DNA of 64,000 bases from assembly GCF_954871325.1 (NCBI RefSeq), contig NC_088777.1, positions 23,351,366 to 23,415,365 on the forward strand, given 5' to 3'. Every line of letters begins with the position of its first letter. Position 1 is the first letter of the stretch. The notes under the pieces were generated by a model. The model did no database searches. It saw nothing but the letters and a program-made list of their open reading frames with translations, and was not told the origin of the DNA. Positions 45,701-56,305 of this stretch are shown piece by piece. The stretch comes from Gordionus sp. m RMFG-2023 (Eukaryota > Nematomorpha > Gordioida > Chordodea > Parachordodidae). The position numbers and the translations under genes were made by a program.

Positions 45701-46436
45701 TTCTACCTTAAAGTTTTTGTTGCTGCAGTAATCTAGGAATTTTATGCTGTCTACATCATTAGATTGTTGAATGGCAGCTTGCCCAATAACTCCTCTACTT
45801 ATATATTCACTATCTTTTCCTATTTTCATATTGAGATCACCCAGGATTATTACATTATATCTATTTGAGAGGGAGTTTAATATATTCATCATTTCGTCCA
45901 AAAAAATTTTCCTCATGTTCCTATTAGGTGGGGCGTAAAAATTCACAACAATAGTAGGTCTAAACTTAGTATTCAGATATAGAAGTCCACATCTCTCCGA
46001 CACAGGTACAAATTTTATAATGTGTTTATGTAAACGTTTCTTAGTCAAAAAGGCGATTCCTGCCCAACTATTTGAAGTGGTTCCCGAACAAAACATCTTA
46101 TATACACTAAAGTTTGCCATACTGTTTCCTGGGCAATGAGTTTCCTGAATGCCTATTAAATCTACTCCTTCCGCTTCCAACAATCTTAATAGAACCGCCA
46201 ATTTATTATTTAATCCATTTATATTCAATGAAGCTATTTGCAACTTTCCTGCGAATAATTCTTCCATAACAGAAGAAGTCTAGGGCATGAGAGCCGAACG
46301 ACGTTAAGGTTGTGGCGATTAATGGTAGGAATGTATAATTGGCGGGTAGAGTTGGTGAATATTTAGCTAATTTATTCGCCTCGGCATCTAGTATGGCATC
46401 TCTATTTATATTGGAAGGGGCAAGAGGATCGATTGA
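42743..46436 (-). mobile_element. 3.7-kb LINE inserted in hAT copy A
   Basis: Comparison with copy B, which lacks it, sets the limits. Homology to copy B stops after AAATAAATTA (42742) and resumes at GATGAAAGAAATTT (46437). The element lies on the minus strand with a ~170-base leader, one long ORF (46267-43604) and an ~860-base 3' region. The 3' region contains CAACGTTAGAGGGCG and a short ACGTGATACGTGAT repeat. No target-site duplication is evident. The 3' region is present again, inverted, at 38960-39262. Sequence beyond 42980 toward 42743 may be 3' tail or extra sequence. Confidence 0.85.
43604..46267 (-). CDS. LINE endonuclease/reverse transcriptase, 887 codons, open
   Basis: This is the polyprotein of an APE-type non-LTR retrotransposon: it nicks target DNA and reverse-transcribes the element RNA at the nick. 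Residues 9-245 form the endonuclease: SLNINGLNNK, GIQETH (catalytic Glu 42), NFYAPPNR, ILGDLNMKIG (Asp 144/Asn 146) and ISDHKM (Asp 236/His 237). Residues 470-800 form the reverse transcriptase: RAPGLDNITAEYL, FIDFSRAFD (motif A), GVKQGCTLSPLLFN (motif B), SYADDIVVIS (710s; catalytic Asp pair) and NIKYLGVML. ILLYGSDIWEVNKT is the usual post-RT motif. All catalytic residues are present. Downstream, another frame (HDAIVWLYTHKGKQYTKYKS, to about 43410) looks coding, so a late frame change probably clipped the C-terminus. No zinc knuckle or separate ORF1 is seen. The clade is not assigned. Confidence 0.95.
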   Translation of the reverse strand: MEELFAGKLQIASLNINGLNNKLAVLLRLLEAEGVDLIGIQETHCPGNSMANFSVYKMFCSGTTSNSWAGIAFLTKKRLHKHIIKFVPVSERCGLLYLNTKFRPTIVVNFYAPPNRNMRKIFLDEMMNILNSLSNRYNVIILGDLNMKIGKDSEYISRGVIGQAAIQQSNDVDSIKFLDYCSNKNFKVENTFFCHRDINKYTFVRGRQISQIDFFISNIHSWFEDVKASTRVNISDHKMVIAVIKIKNIWGYHNNSIPNLMAVNATSSNIIFPRKANKFLLQGNKTLFEQSLISKKETFINTRNGNVEVCWELFEKELAESYERLPNVNLATRKEWMSDETLEKIYQLRVTNSSNIDLWKDIKRLLRKDRRIFIAKRAADIDEDMKENRIYDAYRKLKYFCKSSCFVKLPMIVLANGKTITDQDEQMALWLDHYMSIFDSRKATPLTMVNSHIIISPAGFSSNEISNIVKKLRNNRAPGLDNITAEYLKISPNLISSFLLALFNKIWESGNTPSEWNKSLLCNFPKIKEPKKFADYRAVALTSCVSKVFMTLIKNRILTSTPFLLSKYIFAYRPNKNILEPILSLKIIMQKCWKYRIPSYYTFIDFSRAFDNVDYNALWVALSECGIEQNIISILRNHYSKLTSCFKTNDKISPFFKIKKGVKQGCTLSPLLFNIIINKVIKEVNAAADLADFGSNENFHFVNKIVSYADDIVVISKNIEETVCLIYLIETISLRVGLKINFNKTVILSSPNTPPLQNLLVGGNVIKKVDNIKYLGVMLNNKGECKEEMKIRTQKAKRAFYMYMKIWKSKEILVFTRLRLFNSTIIPILLYGSDIWEVNKTDLRRIQSFINNCLRTINGIFYPRVISNSNLWRKSSHTPINITLPCT

Positions 46437-46996
46437 TGAAAGAAATTTGTAATTCTCAAATTCCATCAATTAAATATTTAAAATTAAATTACACCTATCA
46501 GGTGGAATAGCACATATTCTTTGATAGAAAGAGCAATAACAATGAGAAAAGCCATTGAATGATCATGTAGTTATTAATAGTTATGATATATCTATTAAGA
46601 GAAACAACTAAGTGAAGTATTTATCTATATTTAAATGCTAATTTTTATTTGTTAATGTAGGATGAATGGGTCACATTAGAAAGAATACATGGAAACTTGA
46701 AAACATTTTATGATTTTACTGTTGCTATATCAGGGGAAACCTATGCTACCCTTAATTTGGTCATTCCATTTTATATTTCATTAATTAAGCACTTAAGTCT
46801 CTTTGATGATACACTCTTAAACGCAATTTATGCTCAACAAAAAATTATATTTTATTATAATTTAACAAATTCGGAAACCATTATATCTGCTATATTAGAT
46901 CCTAGACTTAAATTAGAGTTTTTTGAATGCTTACCTCCTTATAATATCAACATTTCAATTATATTAAATAATTTTAAGAAAATGTTTGATAATTAT
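46437..46996 (+). pseudogene. hAT copy A transposase, 3' part
   Basis: This continues copy A after the LINE. A stretch with stops is followed by an open segment reading DEWVTLERIHGNLKTFYDFT, ISGETYATLNLV, then ISAILDPRLKLEFFECLPPY and NNFKKMFDNYQ. Here the MITE at 46997 interrupts it. The ILDPRxKL motif is typical of the last third of the hAT core. Copy B (54173-54475) is the same with a few substitutions, for example an in-frame codon present in B and absent in A near the CLPP motif. Confidence 0.85.
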
Positions 46997-47123
46997 CAGA
47001 GACTTGCAGAGGTACCATTTGTACGGCCCAGCCCAGATTAAAAAATTTTTTGCCTGGCCCGAATTTTTTTTTCAAAAATATTTTACGGCCCGGCCTGTGT
47101 TTAAAAATTTTAGGCCCGGCCCT
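46997..47123. mobile_element. CAGAGACC-family MITE, left part only
   Basis: It starts CAGAGACTTGCAGAGGTACC at exactly the position used in copy B (54476), and shows CGGCCCGGCC arm repeats. It is cut off at 47123, where gypsy-type sequence begins. It was therefore inserted before copies A and B separated. Confidence 0.9.
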
Positions 47124-47784
47124 ATCTCTCGTTTTATCTGTACCTCTATTATTATTACATGATTTATAATTAAAAAAATTCAAATATTTATTATTATCAA
47201 CAAAATTATCATAAAAATCCTTTTCTAGTCAATTCTTACACCTTTCTAGTATCTGTCCTTCCTGACCACATATAATGCAAAAACTAAAAATATCAACATA
47301 AGAACTATTAACAAAATGTTATCTATTAAAAAATCCACATATTTATATGTGTAATATACATTACAGAGTACTTAATAACCACTTAATTAAAACAATCTTG
47401 ACTAATCTTAATAAATTAAATAAATATAAAAATATGAATAAAACGTTGTTAATTGAGGTCTCTACTGCTATTGGACAGAACCTCAACTTGTGCATCCTTC
47501 CACATGACCAACATTCTATACGGTTTTTCTTAACCCAATATGGTTCAATTCTTCGTTCAAATCGTTCTTTTGGGTACTTCCTGCAGTAATTCCCCATATC
47601 TTTGTTGCGCTTCCGTTCTCGCCGCCTCAATCCATCTGTTGATCCATCCACTTCTCTAATTTCCATTTTTATAATCTTATTTCCTACTCGGAAGTATGAC
47701 GCTATCTACAAAAATTACTATAAAAATATATACATATTCCATAATCTTCTATCTACATGATAATTCTCATAACCGTTTTAACCC

Positions 47785-47974
47785 TTATAAATTATGATTC
47801 TCATAATTAGGTCTATCGTCAATTTTTTCTCATCAAGAATTATGATTCTCCTAATTAAGTTCATCATCAATTTATGCCTTTATAAATTATGATTCTCATA
47901 ATTATGTCTATCATCAATTTCATTTCATCAAGAATTATGATTCTCCTAATTAAGTCTATCATCAATTTATTTCT
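47785..47974. repeat. 95-bp tandem duplication (2 units) in the gypsy fossil
   Basis: Each unit contains TTATAAATTATGATTCTCAT, ATCAAGAATTATGATTCTCC and TCATCAATTTAT. The units are close to identical and lie downstream of the integrase end. Each unit also has an internal half-repeat (AATTATGATTCTC twice). Confidence 0.88.
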
Positions 47975-50900
47975 TCTAATTATATCCAATCTCTTTCTTG
48001 CCCTAAGCTTCTAAGTTTTACTTGTTTCAGGTGTCTAGTAAAAGTTCTTTCTTGTCCCTCAATTTCTACTTCTAATTTTTTTCTTCCTATATTCTTACTT
48101 ACTATACCCTTCCCCCATTTAACGGGACCATCAAAAAGTAGAATCCATACTAAACTTCCAACCTTAAATTTCTCCTCATAGGTATCCTTTTGCTTTATCT
48201 TTTCTTTTAAAAAATCTAATTCAGTTCTTGTTTTTCTAACTAAAAACATCTGCTGGTGAATTTCCTTTGCCAGTCTTAGTATTGTTATAATAACCACCAT
48301 TGTCCCTCTCTATATTTTTCCTTTTTTAGCCAGCTTTTAGCAATAGCTACCATTCTTTCGGCTTGCCCATTACTTCTCGGGTAATCTGGTGGCGGTACTA
48401 AATGCTTAATATTCCACCTATCACAAAATTGGTTAAAAACTCTACCTTTAAACGCTGGGCCTCCATCTGATACTAAAGTTTCCATTAATTTATATTTACC
48501 TGAAATCTTTTATTTTAGTCAACGCTATTTTCGTCGTTAAACCTGAAACCTGTTGACAATCTATCCATTTCGATCCAGCATCTACCATGATAAAATATTT
48601 TCTTTTAACGTATTCTAAAAAATCTACTTCTTTTACCTGGAATGTCCTTTTCTGGGCATTTATCTGCTTTATTCTTTGCTGGTACATTAGCCTACATGTT
48701 ACAAGTCTCACAACTTCTAGCTAATTCTTCAATTTCACTATTCATCTTGGGCCACCAAATATATTCTCTTGCTTTATTCTTCATTCTTTCTATGCCTTGA
48801 TGTCCTGTATGTATTACGGCTAATGTATCCTTTCTTAACTTACTCGGTATCACTAATCGATATCCTCTCAATAAACAATTGTCTTCTCTATTTAATTAAT
48901 TCCTTATATTCTTAAAGGCTTTGTCTTCACTTTTCCATTCTGCCTCTTCTTTAAAACAAGTTCTAATTCTTATTAATTCTTCAACTTTTTTGGATATCTC
49001 TTCTACTCTTTCGAAAGTTATCGGTTTTTGTAAAGCTCATATAACATTACTATTTAATTCTTCTTCTTCTTCTATATATTCTAAACTATTGATTATTGGA
49101 TCTTTGTCTGCAATGTCTTTATTAAACAATCTCGATAATATATCTGGTAAACAATTTTGTTTACCCGCTCTGAATTTTATCTCAAAATCAAATTACCAAC
49201 TAAAATTAACCATTTTTGCAATCTTTGTGAAATCATAAGTTCCTTATTTTCCTTCTTAAATAAATCTACCAACAGCTTTTGATCCGTATATAATACAAAC
49301 CTCCTTCCAATCAGATATTCTTTGCACTTCGTTAGCCTGAATTTCACAGCCAGAGTCTCTCTCTCGACGTGGAGTAATTTTTCTCCGTGCTACTAAACCT
49401 TCTCGATAAAAATAAAACCGGTTTCTCCACATTATCGGTCATCTGTAATAAAACTCCTCCTATACCTTCATTAGATGCATCAACAGTTAATACAAAACTT
49501 TCCTCCTGTGCTTCTCCCCATTCAAACTTTTTATTTTTCTTTAATATATCATACAACGGTGAGGCAATCTCTGCAAAATTTTGAACAAACCGATGATAAT
49601 TCGTAGCTCCTAAAAACGCCTGTACTTCCGCTTTATTATTAGGAGCTCTCATGTTCATAATCTTATCTATATTCTTAGCAATTGGAGTAATTTCATTTTC
49701 CCTTATAATATGTCCTACATACTTTATTTCTCTTACTCTAAAAACACTCTTATTCATATAAGCCATTTTCTATTATAATATCCAATACTTTAACTAATCT
49801 AGTATTGTGTTCTTCTTCTGTTCTATCAGATATCAAAACATCGTCTAAATAATATATTATTCCCTTTATTCCTTAAAATAACGCTGCCATAGTTCTTTGA
49901 AATATTGGAGCCGATTCTTTCAAACCAAATGGTAAACGACAAAAAGCGAATAATTCTCTATGCGTTGTAATCGTTAATATCTTACTTGTTTTCTCACTCA
50001 CCTTTATTTGTAAGTAAGCATTCGAAAAATCTATCTTTGAAAAAATTGTTGCTCCTCTTATATTAGCCAGCAATTGCTCTATTCTAGTAATGGATATCTT
50101 TCATTTATTACCCACGGGTCTATAGTCTATACAGTCTTAAACTGTTATCTGGTTTTCTTAAGGGAACTAACGGTGTTGCTCACACTCTATGCACTTCTTG
50201 TGCAGCGTTCTAATCGTATATCTACCTCAAAATCTTTAAGAGTCCCTAATTCTTCTTTAAAGACTTCCTTATATCTATTCAATATTCTTTATTTCTTTGT
50301 AAAATTATCCTCAACATTAAGTTCTACCATTTTATTAATTTCTTGTTGTTTGTCTTCAACTGTATTTACCTCTATTGTCTTTATATCTCCTGTTTCCTTA
50401 TTTTCTTCTAAGTTACTTCTATATCTAATTAGAACTTCTGGTGTTCGATTTTTAAGTTCATCGAGAACTATATCCTGTTTGACTCTTAAACAAGGTAAAT
50501 CCGTCTTCTCCTTATCCTCACTTCTTATTATCTCTTTCGTTATTTTGTTGTTCTCACGGACATTTTCAAACAAAGAACACCAATTATAATCAGGACCTAT
50601 CTTCTTAATGTCATTCCAACCTAAAATCGGCTCGATCTTTAAAGTAGTTATCCATAAAGTTATATCTTTATTAATTCCAGGCAACCTTGTCCTGTAATAA
50701 CCTAAAATTTTCACAATGCTACCATATAATTGTTTGGCTTTTATCTTTCTTACCACAAATTCTTCTTTTGGCAAAATTTATTGAAATCTTTTATACTCAA
50801 CAGACTAATCTCCGCTCCTGTATCCAATAAAAAACATATTTCTACTTCCTTAATTTTTATATTAATTCTCGGGCATCTATTCTTTTTTAAAAAATTTTCT

Positions 50901-51731
50901 AATTCTATATTTCGTACCTCTTCACTCATCACATTATTTGTTCTATATATTAATTTCTACTTTCTATCTTTATATATCTCGTTTTATCTGTACTTCTATT
51001 ATTATTACATGATTTATAATTTAAAAAAAATATCTATATTATTAAATGATTTATAATTAAAAAAATTCAAATATTTAATATTATTAACAAAATTATCATA
51101 AAAATCAAAATCCTTTTCTAGTCAATTCTTACACCTTTCTTGTGTGTGTCGCTCCTGACCACATATAGTACATCTCATTATCAAATTATTCATTCTCCAT
51201 CTTATTGCTACGTGGCCATTCTTGCCACATCTCGCGCACTTTAAATCTTTGCTTAACTCACACTGTCGCGACGTGTGATCCGGCTGACCACAACTATTGC
51301 ACCTTATCTGTCGGTAATTATCTATAGGTCTTACCTTATCTACTTCTCTTATTAAATTTTTCTACTTTCTATTTTAATATAAGCCGTAAATATTCCTAAA
51401 AACTAAAAAAAAACACAATATCTATTAACAAAATGTTATCTATTAAAAAATTCCACATATTTATATGTGTAATATATATTACAGAGCACTTAATAACCAC
51501 TTAATAAAAACAATCATGACTAATCTTAAAAAATTAAATAAATATAAAAATATGAATAAAACGAATAATATGATAAGAAATTTATATAACATAAAAAACT
51601 TTTCCTTTTTAAAAGAAATATATATAAAATTTTTTATATAAATATCTTTTTTTTTACCTTATAAGATCCAAGATATAATTAGACTGATCTTCGATCTTCT
51701 AAAGCCTGGATTAATCAATATAAGGTACCAA

Positions 51732-52131
51732 TGTTACAATTCCTTATTTGAATTGTAATCTATTTGTCGAAGGCTTGTGGGAGAGACTTTAATAAACTCA
51801 ATGGAACAACACCTTTTTTTCACTAAACCAATTTTAATATCTTGAATTTTGCACAATAACACTAAAGTTTTTAAATTTATAAATACAGACCACTATTTTA
51901 TTTGAAAATTTTATCCCATTTATATACATTTTTTTAATATGCAAAAAAAATTACAAGTACATTAAAGTTCATAAAAAATAATAAAAATTACAAGTACATA
52001 AAAATTCATAAAAAAAAAATTCCAAAACTGAATATTCAAATAACTATAATTAATACTTTACAACCGTCGATAACATATTTACAAACCAACTAATTATATA
52101 AAAATATAATTTACATTCAAATGATTTACAC
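51732..52131 (-). repeat. LTR (5') of the gypsy fossil
   Basis: On the minus strand it starts TGTGTAAATCATTTG and ends GGAATTGTAACA, immediately followed by the primer-site-like TTGGTACC. Its right boundary is where sequence matching hAT copy B begins. No second LTR was found at the other end. Confidence 0.65.
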
Positions 52132-53009
52132 AAATCTAACAATAAACTAATTTAATAACATCTAAATTTATCATCATCCATTTAATGATAACATTTTATA
52201 AATGTATCTTAATTATCATTTTGTTAAACATTCTTATTTCAATATAAAATTAATCACTATATATTTAATGATTTTATAAATTATTATCTTAATTATCTTA
52301 TATGTTAAAATGATTATTTTAATAATTAAATCACAGCAATTTATAAATTTATGAAGCTAAATAAACTAAATTAGACATTAAATTTGTTTAAGAATTTCAT
52401 AATAAATATGAAATATTACATTTAGATATTTGTAAAAGACCTATTTTTTCATATTTAGGTAATAAAAATTTAATTATAAACTAATTTAATTAGTATTATT
52501 AACATCTAAATTTATCATCATCCATTTAATGTTAAGATTTTATAAATTAATATCTTTATTTTGTTAAACATTCTTATTTTCTTTTGGCCATGCTATAAAT
52601 TTTATAATAATATTTAATGTAGGAAATTCTTATTGCCCAAATCAAATAATATAAAACTTTAATATGAATCAAAATTCACTAAAATTTATATTATCTATTA
52701 AATATTATATTCTTGTTTCTTTTCCCAATAAAATTTTTTAAAAATTATCATCTACATTTGGGGATAATTTACATATTTTATGAGCATTTAAAAAATATTT
52801 TATAAGTGACTCTATAAACTTTGAAGTATAGTTTAAAATATTTTATATTATTTATGTACAACAATCCAGCTTTAATTTATTCTATTATACATAAAATTCT
52901 GATATGATAATTATAAGATCTGATGATTTTACATAAATTTTACTGACTAACCTATTGCCCTTTTGGCCATGCTATAAATTTTATAATAATATTTAATTTA
53001 TTAAATTGA
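52132..53009. other. 5' noncoding part of hAT copy B
   Basis: Collinear with copy A (39480-39661 joined to 41268-41935) and carrying the empty site for the 39670-41267 insertion. The internal direct repeat with TCATCATCCATTTAATG is present twice, as in copy A. Confidence 0.75.
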
Positions 53010-54475
53010 TGTTCAACACAGTGGTATAATTAATATTTCTGAATCAGAAAGCTTTGTAGAACAAAGTGAATGCTTTTACAACAAATTCTATACAGTCTGG
53101 AGGAGGACGGAAAAATGCAGATATATGGAAACATTATATTTACCAAGCATCGATAGAAACTGCTAAATGTAAGATTTGTCGAGTGGAAATTAAGTGTAAA
53201 AAAAACTACTTCAGCTTTAATTAATCATAACAAACGATTCCATCAAAAGACCTAGAATAATAAATTTATTGAGTCATATTTTAATAATGATTCAAATAAT
53301 AATCATGTGTACATAACAATAATGATATCAAACATCATTTATTAAATTTTTTGATCAAATCTAATATCCCATTTAAAATCCTTGACAAATGAATTTAAAT
53401 GTTTTATTAATGCATTAAATCCTAACATTAAAATATGTTCAATTCCTACAAATGAATCTTTTGATAATGAATTCAAAAAAATTAAAGATAAACAATTCAA
53501 AAACTCAAATAAATTTTACAATAGATATTTGGTCAAGTCCAACATATGTCCCATTCTTAGGGTTAACCTACCATTACATTGATGATGAATGGGTACTAAA
53601 ATTTATATTATTAGACATTGTTCCATTTACAAATTCCCATTCTGGGGAAAACATATATAAAACATTTTATAGAATCATTAATAATTATAACATAGATAAA
53701 AAGTCAACAGCTATTACATGTGACAATGCCATAACTATATAAATACCCTCAAAATTAAAAATCCCACAAAAATTGCACATATTCGTTGTTTTGCACATGT
53801 TTTAAATCTGTTGTTCAAGAAATAATAAAAAATAAATAGATAAGCAATTAAAGAAATTATGATACAATATAAAAAGCATCCGAAATTCTTCTAAGAAAAT
53901 AAATTACTATGATGAAAGAAATTTGTAATTCTCAAATTCCATCAATTAAATATTTAAAATTAAATTACACCTTTCAGGTGGAATAGCACATATTCTTTGA
54001 TAGAAAGAGCAATAACAATGAGAAAAGCCATTGAATGATCATGTAGTTATTAATAGTTATTATATATCTATTAAGAGAAACAACTAAGTGAAGTATTTAT
54101 CTATATTTAAATGCTAATTTTTATTTGTTAATGTAGGATGAATGGGTCACATTAGAAAGAATACATGGAAACTTGAAAACATTTTATGATTTCACTGTTG
54201 CTATATCAGGGGAAACCTATGCTACCCTTAATTTGGTCATTCAATTATATATTTCATTAATTGAGCACTTAAGTCTCTTTGATGATACACTCATAAACGC
54301 AATTTATGCTCAACAAAAAATTATATCTTATTATAATTTAAAAAATTTGGAAACCATTATATCTGCTATATTAAATCCTAGACTTAAATTAGAGTTTTTT
54401 GAATGCTTACCTCCTTCTTATAATATCAACATTTCAATTATATTAAATAATTTTAAGAAAATGTTTGATAATTAT
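53010..54475 (+). pseudogene. hAT copy B transposase, main part
   Basis: A BED finger is readable at 53095-53250 (NADIWKHYIYQASIETAKC, KICRVEIKCK, then SALINHNKRFH) with one frame change. The catalytic part at 53452-53742 has FTIDIWSSPTYVPFLGLTYH and STAITCDNAITI. A decayed middle (53760-54170) contains stops. The last part, 54130-54475, reads DEWVTLERIHGNLKTFYDFT through NNFKKMFDNYQ. A MITE then interrupts it, and the C-terminal domain continues at 55415. No LINE is present here, which makes this copy the reference for the insertion in copy A. Confidence 0.88.
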
Positions 54476-55414
54476 CAGAGACTTGCAGAGGTACCATTTG
54501 TACGGCCCAGCCCAGATTAAAAAATTTTTGGCCTGGCCCGGATTTTTTTTTCAAAAATATTTTACGGCCCGGCCCGGGTTTAAAAATTTTAGGCCCTGCC
54601 CGGATATTTTAAAAAAAATAAATTTTGGGCCCGGTCTGGCTTGGATTTTTTTAAAAAAAATTTTTTTAGGCCCGGCTCAGAATTTTTTAAAATTATATTC
54701 GACCTGGTATATACAAAAAATTCATTATTTCGTATTTTATCATATTTTTTGGCGAGTATTATCATTTAATAAGCAAGTATATTAGCTAATGTTGTCAAAC
54801 AGTTCGTTTTGAACCGATATTTAAATACGGCTCGAAATTTTGATACTATATGTCTAGACCTTTGCTCCTTCTATGAGCAAAATTTTCAGGCTTGCATAAT
54901 ATTTATCTGGATAAAAAACTGAGTTAGCCATTTTTAAAATCGGCTCAAAACGAGCCGTTTAACAACACTATAACATATTATTTTTTTTATCCTAAACAGA
55001 TATTTAATATCTTACAAATTGATACTATAAAAAATTTGTGTAAATAATATTTTGAGAATATACATGTATTTATAAAAAAAATAAAAATGATATTTTAATT
55101 AATTAAAAATATAACATATATTATATAACAATGTATTTAATCCTTTGCGAATTTATTCCATGGCAGGAAAACTATAATTTTATTATGTAATAGATACTAT
55201 GAGTGTTAGCTAGTGTTAACTTTCACCAAACATTATATTAATCATAACTATATATAATCATTATAACCATATCTAATTGACGAATATAATAATTCATGTT
55301 GTATAAATTTTTTAAAAAAATACGGACCGGCCCGGGTTTTTTAAAAAAAAAATTTTCAGGCCCGTCCCGGGTATATTTTAAAAATTTAAAATACGGCCCG
55401 GCCTGCAGGTCTCT
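54476..55414. mobile_element. 939-bp CAGAGACC-family MITE inside the transposase of copy B
   Basis: The left end CAGAGACTTGCAGAGGTACC and right end CGGCCTGCAGGTCTCTC are inverted. Arms of CGGCCCGGGTTT repeats surround a nested MITE (54787-54970). It matches 33361-34132 throughout. The right terminal G has changed and flanking 8-mers do not match, so small losses at the right junction are likely. Frames crossing it (54465-54785, 55296-55559) are fusions of transposase with repeat. Confidence 0.9.
54787..54970 (+). mobile_element. Nested MITE, TAGTGTTGTTAAACGG family
   Basis: GTTGTCAAACAGTTCGTTTT at the left faces AAAACGAGCCGTTTAACAAC-ACTA at the right. It occupies the same position as in the MITE at 33361. 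Confidence 0.85.
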
Positions 55415-55760
55415 CCTAAAATATAATGTATCAGTCAGTCAACCTTTAATACAATCAAATATGGATGTAATTTTTAAACAGAATGTTTTACCAATTTCCG
55501 AAGTTGAAACCTATTTAAAAGAAGCGAGAATCATATCAAATAAAAACCCACTAGAATAGTGGAAACTACATGGAGATCGTTTTCCCGTTTTATCTAAAAT
55601 GGCAAGATACATATTATCTAAACAAGGATCTTCTACCCCATGTGAGCGGCTCTTTTCTGTTGGAGCGCATATGGCTACTAAATATAGAATGTCATTAAAA
55701 GAGGATGCAATCCGAAAAACGTTGTGTTTAAAAAATTGGTTGTTATCAGATTTTTCTTGA
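55415..55760 (+). pseudogene. hAT copy B transposase, C-terminal dimerisation domain
   Basis: After the MITE the frame reads EVETYLKEARIISNKNPLE, a stop at 55557, then WKLHGDRFPVLSKMARYILS, SSTPCERLFSVGAHMATKYR and DAIRKTLCLKNWLLSDFS to the natural stop at 55758-55760. This is a textbook hAT dimerisation domain (W...P.L...A, S..CERLFS.AG). Apart from one stop (TAG where Trp-adjacent codons continue) it is well kept. Copy A lost this part at its junction with the gypsy fossil. Confidence 0.92.
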
Positions 55761-55859
55761 TATATTGATTTTTCTGCCTTATTCTATATGTATATTTTAT
55801 CTTACTAATAAAATTTGTTTATCTTCCTTCTTGTTAAATTTACAAAATAAATTTAATAT

Positions 55860-55983
55860 TCGATCTTTTTTATTTATGGTTAAATAAAATTTTCGAATCG
55901 AATATTCGACGAATCAAATCGAATAATTATTTTATTATTCGTAATACGACGAATAATTCTACTATTCGATTCGAATTTTTGTA
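55860..55983. promoter_or_regulatory. TTCGA-rich hAT terminus (putative transposase binding region)
   Basis: Repeated TCGAATATTCGACGAA, CGAATAATT and ATTCGATTCGAATTTTTGTA motifs match the left terminus at 38577-38662. Clustered subterminal motifs are typical hAT transposase binding sites. The role here is inference. Confidence 0.5.
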
Positions 55984-56305
55984 ATAGGAAATAGTATTTT
56001 GTTTAGAGTTAAGTTATTTTAAGTTTCTAAATAAGGATGGCTAAATAAAGGTTGAGTTTCAAACATTTTTAATAAATATTTAGAAATAATAAAAATTATT
56101 TATACATGATACAATATCAAAATGTACATTTATTTTATAGATATATGATCCAAAAACAAATATTATCAGGAATGCATCACAATATAAATAATATGAACTT
56201 TTGATTTATTACAAATAAGAAAATTAACTTAATAACTTACATTATGATAGAGGTAAGTAAGGGATCGTCAGTAATGCATCATAACATAATTAATATGAAC
56301 AAATT

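Larger units (their letters stand above)
47124..52131 (-). mobile_element. Ty3/gypsy LTR retrotransposon fossil
   Basis: A broken LTR element on the minus strand, reading right to left. The 5' LTR is about 51732-52131 (TG...CA ends), followed by a TGGTACC-type primer site. A gag end with several CCHC zinc-knuckle-like motifs lies at 51120-51370. Protease is near 50750-50932 (LLDTGAEISLL), reverse transcriptase about 49770-50100, and RNase H about 49344-49500 (VDASNEGIGG). Integrase is about 48285-48711 (VSDGGPAFKG), with a C-terminal part at 47980-48300. The order PR-RT-RH-IN is that of Ty3/gypsy. It carries many breaks and looks old. The left end lacks a matching LTR; in its place 47124-47450 repeats part of 50973-51570. 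It separates hAT copies A and B. Confidence 0.9.
38577..55983. mobile_element. Possible outer hAT element holding the whole 17-kb nest
   Basis: The left end TAGACCTAATAAAAATATAT is preceded by ATAGGAAA (38569-38576). The right end ATTCGATTCGAATTTTTGTA (to 55983) is followed by the same ATAGGAAA (55984-55991). GAATTTTTGTAGGTCTA, the complement of a TAGACCTA terminus, occurs at 38646-38662. The right end at 55983 is thus the same terminus lacking its last six bases. Both ends are rich in TTCGA / CGAATAATT motifs. Inside lie the two copies of one hAT transposase, so this may be the outer boundary of that transposon, swollen by nested insertions and an internal duplication. The ends are not perfect and the distance is large, so this is an inference. 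Confidence 0.5.

Noticed and set aside
46206-46469. 87-codon minus-strand frame overlapping the LINE ORF start
   Set aside because: It runs from hAT copy A sequence into the LINE leader across the insertion junction; not a LINE ORF1.
50074-50589. 171-codon plus-strand open frame, hydrophobic and Ser/Leu-rich
   Set aside because: It is antisense to the reverse-transcriptase and protease region of the gypsy fossil; the composition is that of complementary AT-rich coding sequence.
54465-55559. Frames joining transposase residues to Pro/Gly-rich segments
   Set aside because: Fusions created by the MITE insertion; the Pro/Gly-rich part is translated CGGCCCGGG arm repeat.
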